NCBI GenBank assembly: GCA_963777285.1
Contig: CAVZPR010000002.1
Span: forward strand, 620,001 to 684,000
DNA length: 64,000 bases
Reading direction: 5' to 3'
Source of the DNA: JAFARE01 sp963777285
GTDB taxonomy: Bacteria; Chloroflexota; Dormibacteria; Aeolococcales; Aeolococcaceae
Positions 7,967 to 15,882 of this stretch are shown here, in pieces; within the stretch, counting starts at the first letter, position 1; every line of letters starts with the position of its first letter. The position numbers and the translations under genes are program-made. The notes below the pieces were generated by a model. The model was not told where the DNA came from. It worked only from the letters and a program-made list of their open reading frames with translations, and did not search any database.

Positions 7967-10397
7967 CGGCCGCCACCATCGCCTTGGCCAGCTGCTCCAC
8001 GCTGCGGATGAACTGCATCGCGTTGCCGCCGATCGTCCCCGTGTGCGCTCCGCTGTTGCACTCGCGCACCGCGGTCAGGGCGGTGGGGTGCTGCCGTTGC
8101 AGATGCGCGATCACGTCGCCTGCGCGGTCGGCATCGCCGAGCAGCGCCAGCGCCAGCCACATCATCAGCGTCGTGGGCCGCTCCAGCTCGCGTTCGACCT
8201 CCGCATAGCGCTTGCCCTGGCGCAGCATGCGCCGCGTCGCGACGAGCGACGACGCAGCCTCGAGCGCCATGCGGCAGAAGCCGGGGATGACGCGCAGCGC
8301 CTCAGGCGGCAGCCCATCCGTCTTCGCCACCGCGAAGGCGTCATCGATGTAGCGCTGCACCGGATCGAGCACGCGGCGCAGCTCCACCACCGAGCTCTCG
8401 CGCCGCGTCACTTCGACAACCGTCGCCTTCAGATCGAGGTAGCGCACCGCGTCGGCCAGCCGCGTGTCGTGCGTGAGCACGACAACCTGCCGCTCCCGCG
8501 CGGCGCGCGCCAGCACCTGCGCCAGCCCCTCCACCTTCGCCGGATCCATCGCCTGCACGGGGTCATCGATCACCACGAAGCGAAACGGCGACTCGGGCAG
8601 CGACGCGCGCGGCAGGAACAGTGACAGCGCCAGGCAGTTCAGCTCTCCCTGGCTCATGACACCGAGCGCCGACGCCGGCTCGCCGTCCACGTGCACGTCG
8701 AGCGTGAGCCGGCGCTGCGTGCTCGCGCCCGCGAGGCGCAACTCTCCCAGCGACACGTTGCTGTCCTGACGCAGCTCCGTCCAGTTGGCCTGCACAGCCT
8801 CAGCGATGGGGCGGAAGCGCTCGTCGCGCAGGTGGTCGTGCGCCTCGCGCAGCCACTTCTCGGCGGCGTGCAGGCGCTTCACCACGGCCTCTGCGTCGCG
8901 CGCTTCGTGTCCCAACGGCAGCCACTGCACGATCGCCTGCGCTGCCGGTCGCCACGACCGCTGCCTCCGCTCGAACTCGATGCGCGCGGCCTGCCGCACG
9001 TCTGCGACCGCGGCGATCAACCGCGGCCCGTGGCTCTCCAGGTGTGCGGCAAGAGCTGCCGCGTCGTCTGCTCGGGGCACCGCCATCCACGCGTCCCACA
9101 CCGTCCTGGCGCTGCGCGTGTCAACGCCGATGTCCGGGGTTTCCCGCAGCGCCGCGGGTGGCGACACAACCAGCTGCCGTGCCGCGCGCACAGCGTCCTG
9201 CAGCCGTCGCTGCGCGGCGCGGGCGGTCTCGGCCGCGGCGCGCAACTCCTCCATCTGCTGCGTGGCGTGCAGCCGCCAGCGGTACGTCAGCACCTGGTCG
9301 GTACCGCATACCGGGCAGCGCTCACCCTCCGCGTGGGAGTGCACCTCGAGCGCCTGCTGCAGCAGCTGGGCCAACCCGAGAGCGCGGCCGGCGTCGGTTC
9401 CGCGCTGCTTGTCCAGCGCGCGGTGCGCGTCGCGCAGCTCGGTGATCGCGGCGTTGATGCGCTCGCGTTCGAGCACCGGCAGCGCAGCGAGGTCCTGCAG
9501 GCGGCGCAGCAAGCTGTCCTCGCCGGCGACCGCGGGACCAGCGACGACGCGCTCCACCGCGTCGATGTCCCACACCTTCTTCTTCACGGCGTTGAGCACG
9601 GTGACGGCGCGCTCGTCGTCGGTGTGTTCGAGCAGCTGCCGCAACTGGATCAGCGCACCGGCCGCATCCTTCTGCGTGCTCTCCGCCTGGAGCCGCTTGT
9701 CGCGCAGCGTCTTCATCGCCGCGATGATGTCGCCGAGCCCTAGGATCCCCGCGAGCGCGTCGTACAGGCTCGACGGGCCTGCGTCGAGCGCCGTCTCCAG
9801 CTCATGGTGCGACAGCAGCGGCGGATACGCGGCCAGTGCCTGGCGCCAGCCCAGAGCCTCGAGCGAGCCGGTGCGCTTGTCGACCAGCAGCGCGGAGGCG
9901 TCCAGTGCGGCGCCGCTCCCCCACCGCCGCGTCAGCTCCAGCGGCTGGCGACGGCCCTCCACGGTGAACCGCGCGGTGATGCGCGCGTCCGCGTGGTGCA
10001 GGTTGCGCCAACCCTCCACCCACACCTTGGGCCGCTTCTCCCAGCGCTTGTTGCTGCCCAGCAGCAGCATTTCCAGCGCCTCGCTGAACGACGACTTTCC
10101 CGAGCCGTTGCGGCCGAGGACGAGGGTCAGCCCCGGGCCGGGCTCGAGGCCGAGCGACGACGGCGGACCGATGCCGCGGAACCCCTCGACCTCGATCGAC
10201 GTCAGGTACGTGGCGGGCGGGCGTCTCGTGACGGCGTCGCGAGCCAGGACGGTGGCGGGCACGGTGTCACCGCGCAGCGCGGCGTCGACGGCGGCGGCGT
10301 CCTGGAAGGAGGCGAGCACGACGTCCGCGGTGCCGTCGGCAGGGGGTTCGGCCGCAAGGCGGTCGACCACCAGCGCCAGCAGGGCCGTGTCGGGCAT
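7950..10397 (-). CDS. SMC/RecF-like ABC ATPase with zinc-hook-like motif
   Basis: An 815-residue ATPase of the SMC/Rad50/RecF type. It shows Walker A GRNGSGKS (residues 95-102), two coiled-coil stretches around a CPVCG motif (361-365) like a Rad50 zinc hook, an ABC-signature-like SQGE (582-585), Walker B VVIDDPVQAMD (608-618) and the H-loop LTHD (641-644). Such proteins clamp or scan DNA and pass the signal to partner nucleases. The ATG at 10397 lies eight bases after CACAAT on the minus strand. It heads a run with a HEPN-like and a PD-(D/E)xK-like gene, an arrangement reminiscent of Lamassu-type defence modules, though the identity is inference. Confidence 0.85.
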   Translation of the reverse strand: MPDTALLALVVDRLAAEPPADGTADVVLASFQDAAAVDAALRGDTVPATVLARDAVTRRPPATYLTSIEVEGFRGIGPPSSLGLEPGPGLTLVLGRNGSGKSSFSEALEMLLLGSNKRWEKRPKVWVEGWRNLHHADARITARFTVEGRRQPLELTRRWGSGAALDASALLVDKRTGSLEALGWRQALAAYPPLLSHHELETALDAGPSSLYDALAGILGLGDIIAAMKTLRDKRLQAESTQKDAAGALIQLRQLLEHTDDERAVTVLNAVKKKVWDIDAVERVVAGPAVAGEDSLLRRLQDLAALPVLERERINAAITELRDAHRALDKQRGTDAGRALGLAQLLQQALEVHSHAEGERCPVCGTDQVLTYRWRLHATQQMEELRAAAETARAAQRRLQDAVRAARQLVVSPPAALRETPDIGVDTRSARTVWDAWMAVPRADDAAALAAHLESHGPRLIAAVADVRQAARIEFERRQRSWRPAAQAIVQWLPLGHEARDAEAVVKRLHAAEKWLREAHDHLRDERFRPIAEAVQANWTELRQDSNVSLGELRLAGASTQRRLTLDVHVDGEPASALGVMSQGELNCLALSLFLPRASLPESPFRFVVIDDPVQAMDPAKVEGLAQVLARAARERQVVVLTHDTRLADAVRYLDLKATVVEVTRRESSVVELRRVLDPVQRYIDDAFAVAKTDGLPPEALRVIPGFCRMALEAASSLVATRRMLRQGKRYAEVERELERPTTLMMWLALALLGDADRAGDVIAHLQRQHPTALTAVRECNSGAHTGTIGGNAMQFIRSVEQLAKAMVAADAPRG

Positions 10398-10448
10398 GGC
10401 GCGGAATTGTGTCCCACCGGCGCGGGCGAACGGGCGCAGAATTGCCGC

Positions 10449-11081
10449 GTGGCCGGCAACTCTCCGCCCGCGCTGACGGAGCGGTATCGCCGCGCACTCG
10501 ACCTGACGTTCGAGTACCACGGCGCGACATTTCGCAAGCAGACGCGGGTGCCCTACATGGCGCACCTCATGTCGGTGTCGGCGCTCGCGATGGAGAACGG
10601 TGCCGATGAGGACGCGGCGATCGCAGCGCTGCTCCACGACGCGGTGGAGGACAGCAAAGACGGGGAGGCGACGTTGCGAGAAATCCGCTCAGAGTTCGGC
10701 GAGCGGGTGGCGCACGTCGTCGAGGCGTGCAGCGACACGAAGGCGGTGCCCGGTCAGGCGAAGCCGCCGTGGCGCGAACGCAAGGAGGACTACATCGCCC
10801 ACCTCGAGTTGTTGCAGGACCGCGATGTGCTGCTCGTCTCCTTGTGCGACAAGGTGCACAACCTGCGCTCCATCCTCGCGGACCATGCGATCGTGGGGGA
10901 CGCCCTCTGGGACCGCTTCACCACCAAGGATCCGAAGGACCAGGGTTGGTACTACGCGACGCTCGCCGGCACCTACACGAAACAGATTCCGGGGCGGCTG
11001 GCAGAGGAGCTGGAGGCGATGGTGCGAGAGCTGCTTCGCATCGTCGAGGCTACGAGTTCAGGGACACTGGCTCGAACGTGA
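10449..11081 (+). CDS. HD-domain phosphohydrolase, small alarmone hydrolase-like
   Basis: A 210-residue HD-superfamily hydrolase. The order of motifs is TRVPYMAHL (His), AALLHDAVEDS (HD pair) and SLCDKVHNLRS (distal Asp), with the EDS...FGERV spacing of RelA/SpoT and Mesh1-type (p)ppGpp hydrolase domains. No synthetase domain is present, so a stand-alone alarmone or nucleotide hydrolase is likely. GTG at 10449 lies six bases after CAGAAT, so a leaderless start is probable. It is divergent from the ATPase operon with only about 50 bases between starts, so its regulation may be tied to that operon. It overlaps the convergent membrane-protein gene by 32 bases. Confidence 0.75.
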   Translation: MAGNSPPALTERYRRALDLTFEYHGATFRKQTRVPYMAHLMSVSALAMENGADEDAAIAALLHDAVEDSKDGEATLREIRSEFGERVAHVVEACSDTKAVPGQAKPPWRERKEDYIAHLELLQDRDVLLVSLCDKVHNLRSILADHAIVGDALWDRFTTKDPKDQGWYYATLAGTYTKQIPGRLAEELEAMVRELLRIVEATSSGTLART

Positions 11082-11541
11082 TGTCGTCCGTCCCGTGTCC
11101 TTTGGCCACGCGGAACAACGTGGCGCCGCCGGCGACATCGGCCTTTGTCGCCGGGACGATCGACATGCCGGCGCCACTGTTGTCGATGCGCACCAGCTGA
11201 CCCACGTGCACGCCGTGTGACGGCTCGACGCTCGGCGTGGGCGTCGCGAACGAGGGCTGCGTCGCCGCGGTGGGAGCCGTGTGTGCCGCCGCGGCGCGCT
11301 GCACGTGATGACGGTGCACCGTGACGCCAACCGCGATCGCGGTGAGCACCAGCACCGGCACGCTCACGTACCAATACTCGAACGCGAGACCGACGACCAC
11401 CGCCAGCGCGACGAACCCGAGGCAGCCGATGCCGCCCGTCTTGCGCGCCGCCTGGCGGGCCGCGTAGTGCGGCCGCCGCGCGTACGTCGAGAAGCCGCCC
11501 CAGAACCCTCCCGGCAGCCGGTGCCCGACGTAGAACCGCAA
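11050..11541 (-). CDS. membrane-anchored protein, unknown function
   Basis: A 163-residue protein with a basic N-terminus, two closely spaced hydrophobic segments (about residues 37-52 and 57-75), a Thr/Pro/Ala linker and a C-terminal domain of about 55 residues that begins HGVHVGQLVRIDNSG and looks beta-rich (OB- or carrier-like). No family recognised. The 3' end overlaps the convergent HD gene by 32 bases. Confidence 0.55.
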   Translation of the reverse strand: MRFYVGHRLPGGFWGGFSTYARRPHYAARQAARKTGGIGCLGFVALAVVVGLAFEYWYVSVPVLVLTAIAVGVTVHRHHVQRAAAAHTAPTAATQPSFATPTPSVEPSHGVHVGQLVRIDNSGAGMSIVPATKADVAGGATLFRVAKGHGTDDITFEPVSLNS

Positions 11542-11628
11542 CGATCCCTCCTCGAGGCCTGCCTCTGACGAACAAGCCTACGTAATGCAACCATGCGGCG
11601 CATGAGCCCGCCGATGGCAGGCGGCGCG

Positions 11629-11994
11629 ATGCCGCGCCCCAGCGAGACAGCCAAGGCCGCGTTCACGAAGCTCGTGCCGGCGGATCCGGCGGTGACGGTG
11701 CGTCCCATGTTCGGCAACACGGCAGCGTTCGTGAACGGGAACATGTTCAGCGGGCTCTTCGGCGAGGAGCTGTTCGTGCGGTTGTCTGACACCGACGCGG
11801 CACGGCTGCGCCGCGAGGGAGGCGGCGACTTCGCGCCCATGGCGGGGCGGCCGATGAAAGGCTACGTGACGGTGCCTGGCGGCTGGGCAGGTCGCGGCAC
11901 GGCCATCTCGGCGTGGATCGAGGCGGCGCTGGAGTTCACCCGGGCGATGCCGGCGAAGACGCCGAAGGCGACGAAGAGGTCGGGTCGAGGGTAG
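11629..11994 (+). CDS. TfoX N-terminal domain protein
   Basis: A 121-residue protein of the TfoX/Sxy N-domain family: VTVRPMFGNTAAFVNGNMF, then LFVRLSD and MAGRPMKGYVTVP. The related Sxy/TfoX regulators promote competence gene expression in Gammaproteobacteria, but stand-alone N-domain proteins are widespread and of unknown role. Four in-frame ATGs exist (11593, 11602, 11614, 11629). I chose the last because the product then begins PRPSETAK as family members do and has AGGCGG upstream. The Lys/Arg/Thr-rich C-tail (KTPKATKRSGRG) is unusual. Confidence 0.75.
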   Translation: MPRPSETAKAAFTKLVPADPAVTVRPMFGNTAAFVNGNMFSGLFGEELFVRLSDTDAARLRREGGGDFAPMAGRPMKGYVTVPGGWAGRGTAISAWIEAALEFTRAMPAKTPKATKRSGRG

Positions 11995-12026
11995 GTCCCC
12001 GGGGTGGCGACGACGTGGCTGCGCTC

Positions 12027-12060
12027 TTGACATACCATCGCATCGCGATATATCGTGATG
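12027..12060 (+). promoter_or_regulatory. padR promoter with 20-bp palindromic operator
   Basis: A -35 TTGACA (12027-12032) is followed by a -10-like TATATC (12049-12054, 16-base spacing). The near-perfect palindrome CATCGCGATATATCGTGATG (12041-12060, one mismatched pair) covers the -10. ATATCGCGATAT-like palindromes are typical PadR-family autoregulatory sites, so the padR product just downstream probably represses its own promoter here. Confidence 0.75.
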
Positions 12061-12091
12061 GCATGCAACAGCTCACAGAGGGCACCCCGAC

Positions 12092-12751
12092 ATGACCGAT
12101 TACTCCGACGCCGCGTATGCGGCAACCCCGCCGATCTTCGAGTGGCGCCACCACCGGCGCCGGCTCCGGCAGCTGGCGGCAGCCGCGCAGCGGGAGCACC
12201 ACGACCATCGCCAGCGGCATGAACGCCAGGGCGGGCCTCGCGGCCGCCACGGCTTCGGCGCCTTCTTCGGCGGCGGTCCCTGGTTCGCCACCCGTCGCGC
12301 CAGCCGCGGCGACATCCGCGCCGCCATCCTGGCCCTGCTCCTGGAGCGCCCCATGCACGGCTACCAGATCATCCAGGAGATCGAGGCACGCAGCCAGGGC
12401 GCCTGGCGGGTGAGCCCGGGATCGGTGTATCCGACGCTGCAGCAGCTGCAGGACGAGGGCCTGGTCAGGGCTGTCGAGGAGGACGGCGGCCGGCGCGTCT
12501 TCGAGCTGACCGAGTCCGGGCGCACCGAGGCGGCTGCCGTGTCGTCGCCGCCGCCGTGGGAGGAGGTCGCCGGTGGCGTCGACAACGACGTGGTCGCGAT
12601 GCGCGACCTGATCTTCCAAGTCAGCGCCGCGGCGTGGCAGGTGACCAAGGCGGGGACGTCGAAGCAGGTCAGCGACGCGCACGACCTCATGCGTGAGACG
12701 CGGCGGCGGCTCTACCAACTCCTGGCCGAGGACCCTGGTCAGACCGGCTGA
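12092..12751 (+). CDS. PadR family transcriptional regulator
   Basis: A 219-residue regulator. After a long His/Arg-rich N-terminus (residues 1-70) comes the winged-helix PadR domain: GDIRAAILALLLERPMHGYQ, then WRVSPGSVYPTLQQLQDEGL and the wing VRRAVEEDGGRRVFELT. A C-terminal helical dimerisation segment follows (about residues 160-210). PadR proteins are dimeric repressors that respond to phenolic or other toxic ligands. Start: ATG at 12092 with GAGGG ten bases before. The gene has its own promoter-operator and terminator, so it is monocistronic. The His-rich N-terminus might bind metal and is longer than usual. Confidence 0.93.
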   Translation: MTDYSDAAYAATPPIFEWRHHRRRLRQLAAAAQREHHDHRQRHERQGGPRGRHGFGAFFGGGPWFATRRASRGDIRAAILALLLERPMHGYQIIQEIEARSQGAWRVSPGSVYPTLQQLQDEGLVRAVEEDGGRRVFELTESGRTEAAAVSSPPPWEEVAGGVDNDVVAMRDLIFQVSAAAWQVTKAGTSKQVSDAHDLMRETRRRLYQLLAEDPGQTG

Positions 12752-12838
12752 GCCACCGCCGCCTTGGTGCTTGAAAGCGGCGGTCCACCCGCGTAACATC
12801 ACTGCTCGCACGGCCGTCGCAAGATGACTGTGCAAATG

Positions 12839-12875
12839 AAAGGGCGCCTGGCTTCGGTCAGACGCCCTTTTGATT
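12839..12875 (+). terminator. rho-independent terminator with UUCG tetraloop
   Basis: AAAGGGCG pairs with CGCCCTTT, extended inward by CTG/CAG and closed by c(UUCG)g, followed by TTTTGATTTG on the plus strand. It lies about 90 bases after padR and ends before the SDR gene. Confidence 0.88.
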
Positions 12876-12922
12876 TGTCGGGCCGTTCGCACCCCGGAGC
12901 GTGCCGCCTATCATCGGCCGCC

Positions 12923-13768
12923 ATGAGCGCCGACCAGCCACTAGTGGGACGTGTCGCGATCGTCACCGGTTCGAGCCGCGGCATCGGACGCGCGATGGTG
13001 CTGCGGCTGGCGCGCGAGGGCGCGAGCGTTGTGGTCACCGGGAAGTCGGAGCAGGGAACGGAGCGGCTGCCGGGAAGCATTCACACCGTCGCCGATGAGG
13101 TCACACAGGCGGGCGGCAGCGCGCTTGCGGTGCGGGTCGACGTGCGCAGCGAGGACGAGGTCAAGGCGATGGTCGAGCAGACCGTCGAGCGCTTCGGGCG
13201 TGTGGACATCCTTGTCAACAACGCGGGGGCGCTGTGGTGGCAGCCGGTGCTGCAGACGCCGCCGAAGCGCTACGACCTGATGTGGCAGATCAACGTGCGT
13301 GCCGCGTATCTGTGCGCGTACTACGCGCTGCCCCACATGGTGCAGCAGCGCTGGGGGCACATCATCAACTGCTCACCGCCCATCAGCACCGAGGCGAGCC
13401 CCGGGCACGTCGCCTACATGACCACGAAGATGGGCATGACGCGGATGGCGATTGGCATAGCCGCCGAGCACGAGCGCGATGGTGTGGCGTGCAACGCGCT
13501 GTGGCCGGTGACCATCATCGAGTCGCTGGCGAGCATCAACTGGGGGCTCGGCGATCGCTCGCAGTGGCGGTCGCCGGAGATCCTCTGCGACGCGATGATG
13601 GAGATCGTGCGCACGGAGCCACCATCGCTGACGGGGCAGCAGATTCTCGACGAGCCGTTCCTGCGCGAACGCGGCTGGACGCAGGAGCGACTCGACGCGT
13701 ACTGGTTGGAGGGCAAGCCTCCGGAGCATCCGGTGTACATCGACGGACGCTCCGGCTCGTCGATGTAG
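12923..13768 (+). CDS. short-chain dehydrogenase/reductase (SDR)
   Basis: A 281-residue NAD(P)-dependent oxidoreductase. It shows the cofactor-binding TGSSRGIG (residues 12-19), NNAG, the catalytic Ser in HIINCSPPIS and the YxxxK pair in AYMTTKMG. The C-terminal part (PVTIIESLASINWGLG) resembles the HSDL2-like group of SDRs, but the substrate cannot be read from sequence. ATG at 12923 follows TATCAT (12909-12914) by eight bases, so the mRNA is probably leaderless. An upstream in-frame reading to 12824 crosses the padR terminator and is unlikely. Confidence 0.9.
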   Translation: MSADQPLVGRVAIVTGSSRGIGRAMVLRLAREGASVVVTGKSEQGTERLPGSIHTVADEVTQAGGSALAVRVDVRSEDEVKAMVEQTVERFGRVDILVNNAGALWWQPVLQTPPKRYDLMWQINVRAAYLCAYYALPHMVQQRWGHIINCSPPISTEASPGHVAYMTTKMGMTRMAIGIAAEHERDGVACNALWPVTIIESLASINWGLGDRSQWRSPEILCDAMMEIVRTEPPSLTGQQILDEPFLRERGWTQERLDAYWLEGKPPEHPVYIDGRSGSSM

Positions 13769-13852
13769 CGGTGACGGTGCCCACGGGTGCCACGCGACAC
13801 CGTAGGATTGGCCGGCCGAATTTCGCAGAGCGACCGCGAGGAGGTCATCCGA

Positions 13853-14104
13853 ATGCCGCTGTACATGGACGTGCACGAGAATCTGCCCGAGGGGGCGACC
13901 GCTGCCGACGTCGCGAAGGCGCACGAGGCAGACCTCGCGAAGCAGGGCGAGTACGGCGTCAACTACAAGAGCTACTGGGTCGACGAGAAGCAGCACAAGG
14001 TGTTCTGCCTGGTGGAGGCGCCGGATCCCGAGAGCGCGGCGCGGGTTCACCGTGAGGCGCACGGGTTGGTAGCCGACCACATCCACGAGGTGGTCCAGGG
14101 CTAG
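13853..14104 (+). CDS. DUF4242 / SCO4226-type small protein
   Basis: An 83-residue protein that begins MPLYMDVHENLPEGATAADV and matches the DUF4242 family (SCO4226-type, for which nickel binding has been reported in Streptomyces). Start supported by GAGGAGG eight bases upstream; a TAGGAT hexamer at 13803-13808 would give a normal leader. The ferredoxin-like fold and HRE AHG motif are typical. Function in this organism unknown. Confidence 0.82.
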   Translation: MPLYMDVHENLPEGATAADVAKAHEADLAKQGEYGVNYKSYWVDEKQHKVFCLVEAPDPESAARVHREAHGLVADHIHEVVQG

Positions 14105-14119
14105 TACGGGCCGCGGACC

Positions 14120-14389
14120 CTACGCGGACCCGGCGCGGGCCCGGCCGACGACGTCGACCTCCTGCGCAACGCCGGCGAGGGAGATGGTCGCGCCGGTGCC
14201 GACGAGCTCAACGTCGTTGTGGGCGCGGTGGGGCGCGGTGCCTGTGGCTGCCGCAGGGTTGAAGGCGGCGTGCAGCCGGCGGCGCCAGAGCAATTCGGCG
14301 ACGCACGCGCCGACGCCCATGGACGCGAGCGCCGGGCTGCCGAGCGCGTGGAGCGCTGCAGCAACGATGTCGGCGATGAGCCGAAGCAC
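14120..14389 (-). CDS. possible small protein with hydrophobic N-terminus
   Basis: GTG at 14389, preceded by a purine-rich GGGAGGGGGATC, opens an 89-residue reading: a hydrophobic helix-like start (VLRLIADIVAAALHALGSPA), then a basic stretch and a Val/Ala/Gly tail. It fills an otherwise gene-free 483-base stretch (14105-14587). Reading frames on the other strand are less protein-like. No homologous family recognised; this could be non-coding sequence. Confidence 0.3.
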   Translation of the reverse strand: MLRLIADIVAAALHALGSPALASMGVGACVAELLWRRRLHAAFNPAAATGTAPHRAHNDVELVGTGATISLAGVAQEVDVVGRARAGSA

Positions 14390-14561
14390 GCCCCGATCCC
14401 CCTCCCGAAAGTGTTCCCTGCCTCTCGGGGCGGTAGTTTGCACGATGCGCGATCGCGCCGCAAGTGCCAATCGCATCGCACGGTCTGGATGCAGAGTGTG
14501 CTGCCGGCGGCGGGCGTGGTGCGATTGACCCCGCATTGGGCGCCGGCGCCGCTGGAAGCTG

Positions 14562-14581
14562 CGAACGTATGTTCGTAGAAT
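14562..14581 (+). promoter_or_regulatory. LexA (SOS) box with -10 hexamer
   Basis: CGAACGTATGTTCG (14562-14575) is a perfect Gram-positive/actinobacterial LexA palindrome (CGAAC-N4-GTTCG). It abuts the -10 hexamer TAGAAT (14576-14581), which lies six bases before the ATG of the DUF222/HNH gene. LexA bound here would block RNA polymerase, so the gene should be induced by DNA damage. Confidence 0.85.
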
Positions 14582-14587
14582 CGGGCC

Positions 14588-15862
14588 ATGGCGGAACTGG
14601 CCGACCGGGTCACAGCGCTGGCGGCGCAAGTGCATGCGGCGACGGCCGGCCTGGCGCGTCTCAGCGCGGACTTCGAGGACAGCGGCGACTGGTTCGGCGT
14701 CGGCATGGCGTCGTGCGCGCACTGGCTGTCGGTGAACGCCGGCGTCGATCTATGGACCGCAGGCGACCTGCTGCGTGTTGGTCGTGCGCTGCGGCAACTG
14801 CCCAAGATCAGCGAGGCCGCGGCTGAGGGCAAGCTCTCCTTCGACAAGTTGCGCGCGCTCGTCCAGGTCGCGACGCCCGCCGATGAGCAGCTCTGGCTGG
14901 ACGTCGCGCTGCAGGCGTCGGGTTCGCAGTGCACGCGCATCTGCCGCGCGTTCCGGCGAGCCAGCGAAGCCGACGGGGACGATCAGTCGCTGGCGCACCA
15001 ACGCAGGCGCCGGCTCGTGACCTGGTGGCGCGACGACGGCATGCTGGAGATCGTCGCGACGCTGCCTCCGGAGGACGGCAAGATCGTCCTCAACGCGATC
15101 CAGGCGCTGCAGTCGCGGCGTCAGCAGCGAACTCAGAGCGCCGATGAGCCGGCGATCCAGCCGGCTGCTGCGCGACGCGCCGACGCGCTCGTTCGCGTGT
15201 GCGAGGAGTGGCTGGGATCAGGCTCCGAAGGCGTGGAAGCGACCCGGAGTCAGCTGGTGGTTCATGTTGATGTCGACACGCTCGCGGGCACCGGGCCCGG
15301 CAGCCGCTGCCACCTCGACGACGGTCCGGCAATCGCTGCTTCGGCGGCGCGGCGCATGGCGTGCGACGCTGAGGTGATGACCGTCGTCGAGCGGGATGGG
15401 GTCCCGGTCGGCGCGGGGCGCAGCAAGCGTGTGGTCACCGGCAGGATGCGGCGCCTGATGCAGCTGCGCGACGGCACGTGCCGCTATCCCGGCTGCCTCG
15501 TGCCGGCGCGTGACGCCGACGGCCACCACATCAAACACTGGATCGAGGGTGGGCCGACGGAGCTCTCCAATCTCGTTTCGCTGTGCCGGTTCCACCATCA
15601 GCGACACCACGACGGCGCGTTCACGATGGTGGCCGAGCCCGACGGCGCCCTCCGCTTCCGCGATGCAGCCGGAGAGTCGATCGGACCGGCGCGCGCCGGG
15701 GCGGTCGACGAGAGCAACGCCGGCGGTGCGCCGCCCAGGACCTTCGCGGCTGACGCGCCCCGCGCTCTCGACCGTGGGCGGCACTGCGACCTCGAGCACA
15801 CTGTGTGGGTGCTGGCGAACCACGCGGCGCGGGCGGCCGCTCGGGACGGGCCCGCCGCCTGA
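14588..15862 (+). CDS. DUF222 (13E12-type) HNH endonuclease
   Basis: A 424-residue protein with the helical DUF222 domain (about residues 1-280) and a C-terminal HNH nuclease domain: CRYPGCLVP, then ADGHHIKHW and LVSLCRFHHQRHH. The family includes the repeated 13E12 proteins of mycobacteria, several of which are DNA-damage inducible. Here the start overlaps a LexA box/-10 unit, so the same regulation is likely, on a leaderless mRNA. HNH domains cut DNA with a metal ion; the target is unknown. It may be a selfish or repair-associated nuclease. Sequence after the HNH domain (about 60 residues) is less conserved. Confidence 0.9.
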   Translation: MAELADRVTALAAQVHAATAGLARLSADFEDSGDWFGVGMASCAHWLSVNAGVDLWTAGDLLRVGRALRQLPKISEAAAEGKLSFDKLRALVQVATPADEQLWLDVALQASGSQCTRICRAFRRASEADGDDQSLAHQRRRRLVTWWRDDGMLEIVATLPPEDGKIVLNAIQALQSRRQQRTQSADEPAIQPAAARRADALVRVCEEWLGSGSEGVEATRSQLVVHVDVDTLAGTGPGSRCHLDDGPAIAASAARRMACDAEVMTVVERDGVPVGAGRSKRVVTGRMRRLMQLRDGTCRYPGCLVPARDADGHHIKHWIEGGPTELSNLVSLCRFHHQRHHDGAFTMVAEPDGALRFRDAAGESIGPARAGAVDESNAGGAPPRTFAADAPRALDRGRHCDLEHTVWVLANHAARAAARDGPAA

Positions 15863-15882
15863 TCGAGGAGCGGCCCCGTTGG

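Noticed and set aside
12824..12922. N-terminal extension of the SDR gene
   Set aside because: It would read through the padR terminator; the SDR fold starts at MSADQPLVGRVAIVTG.
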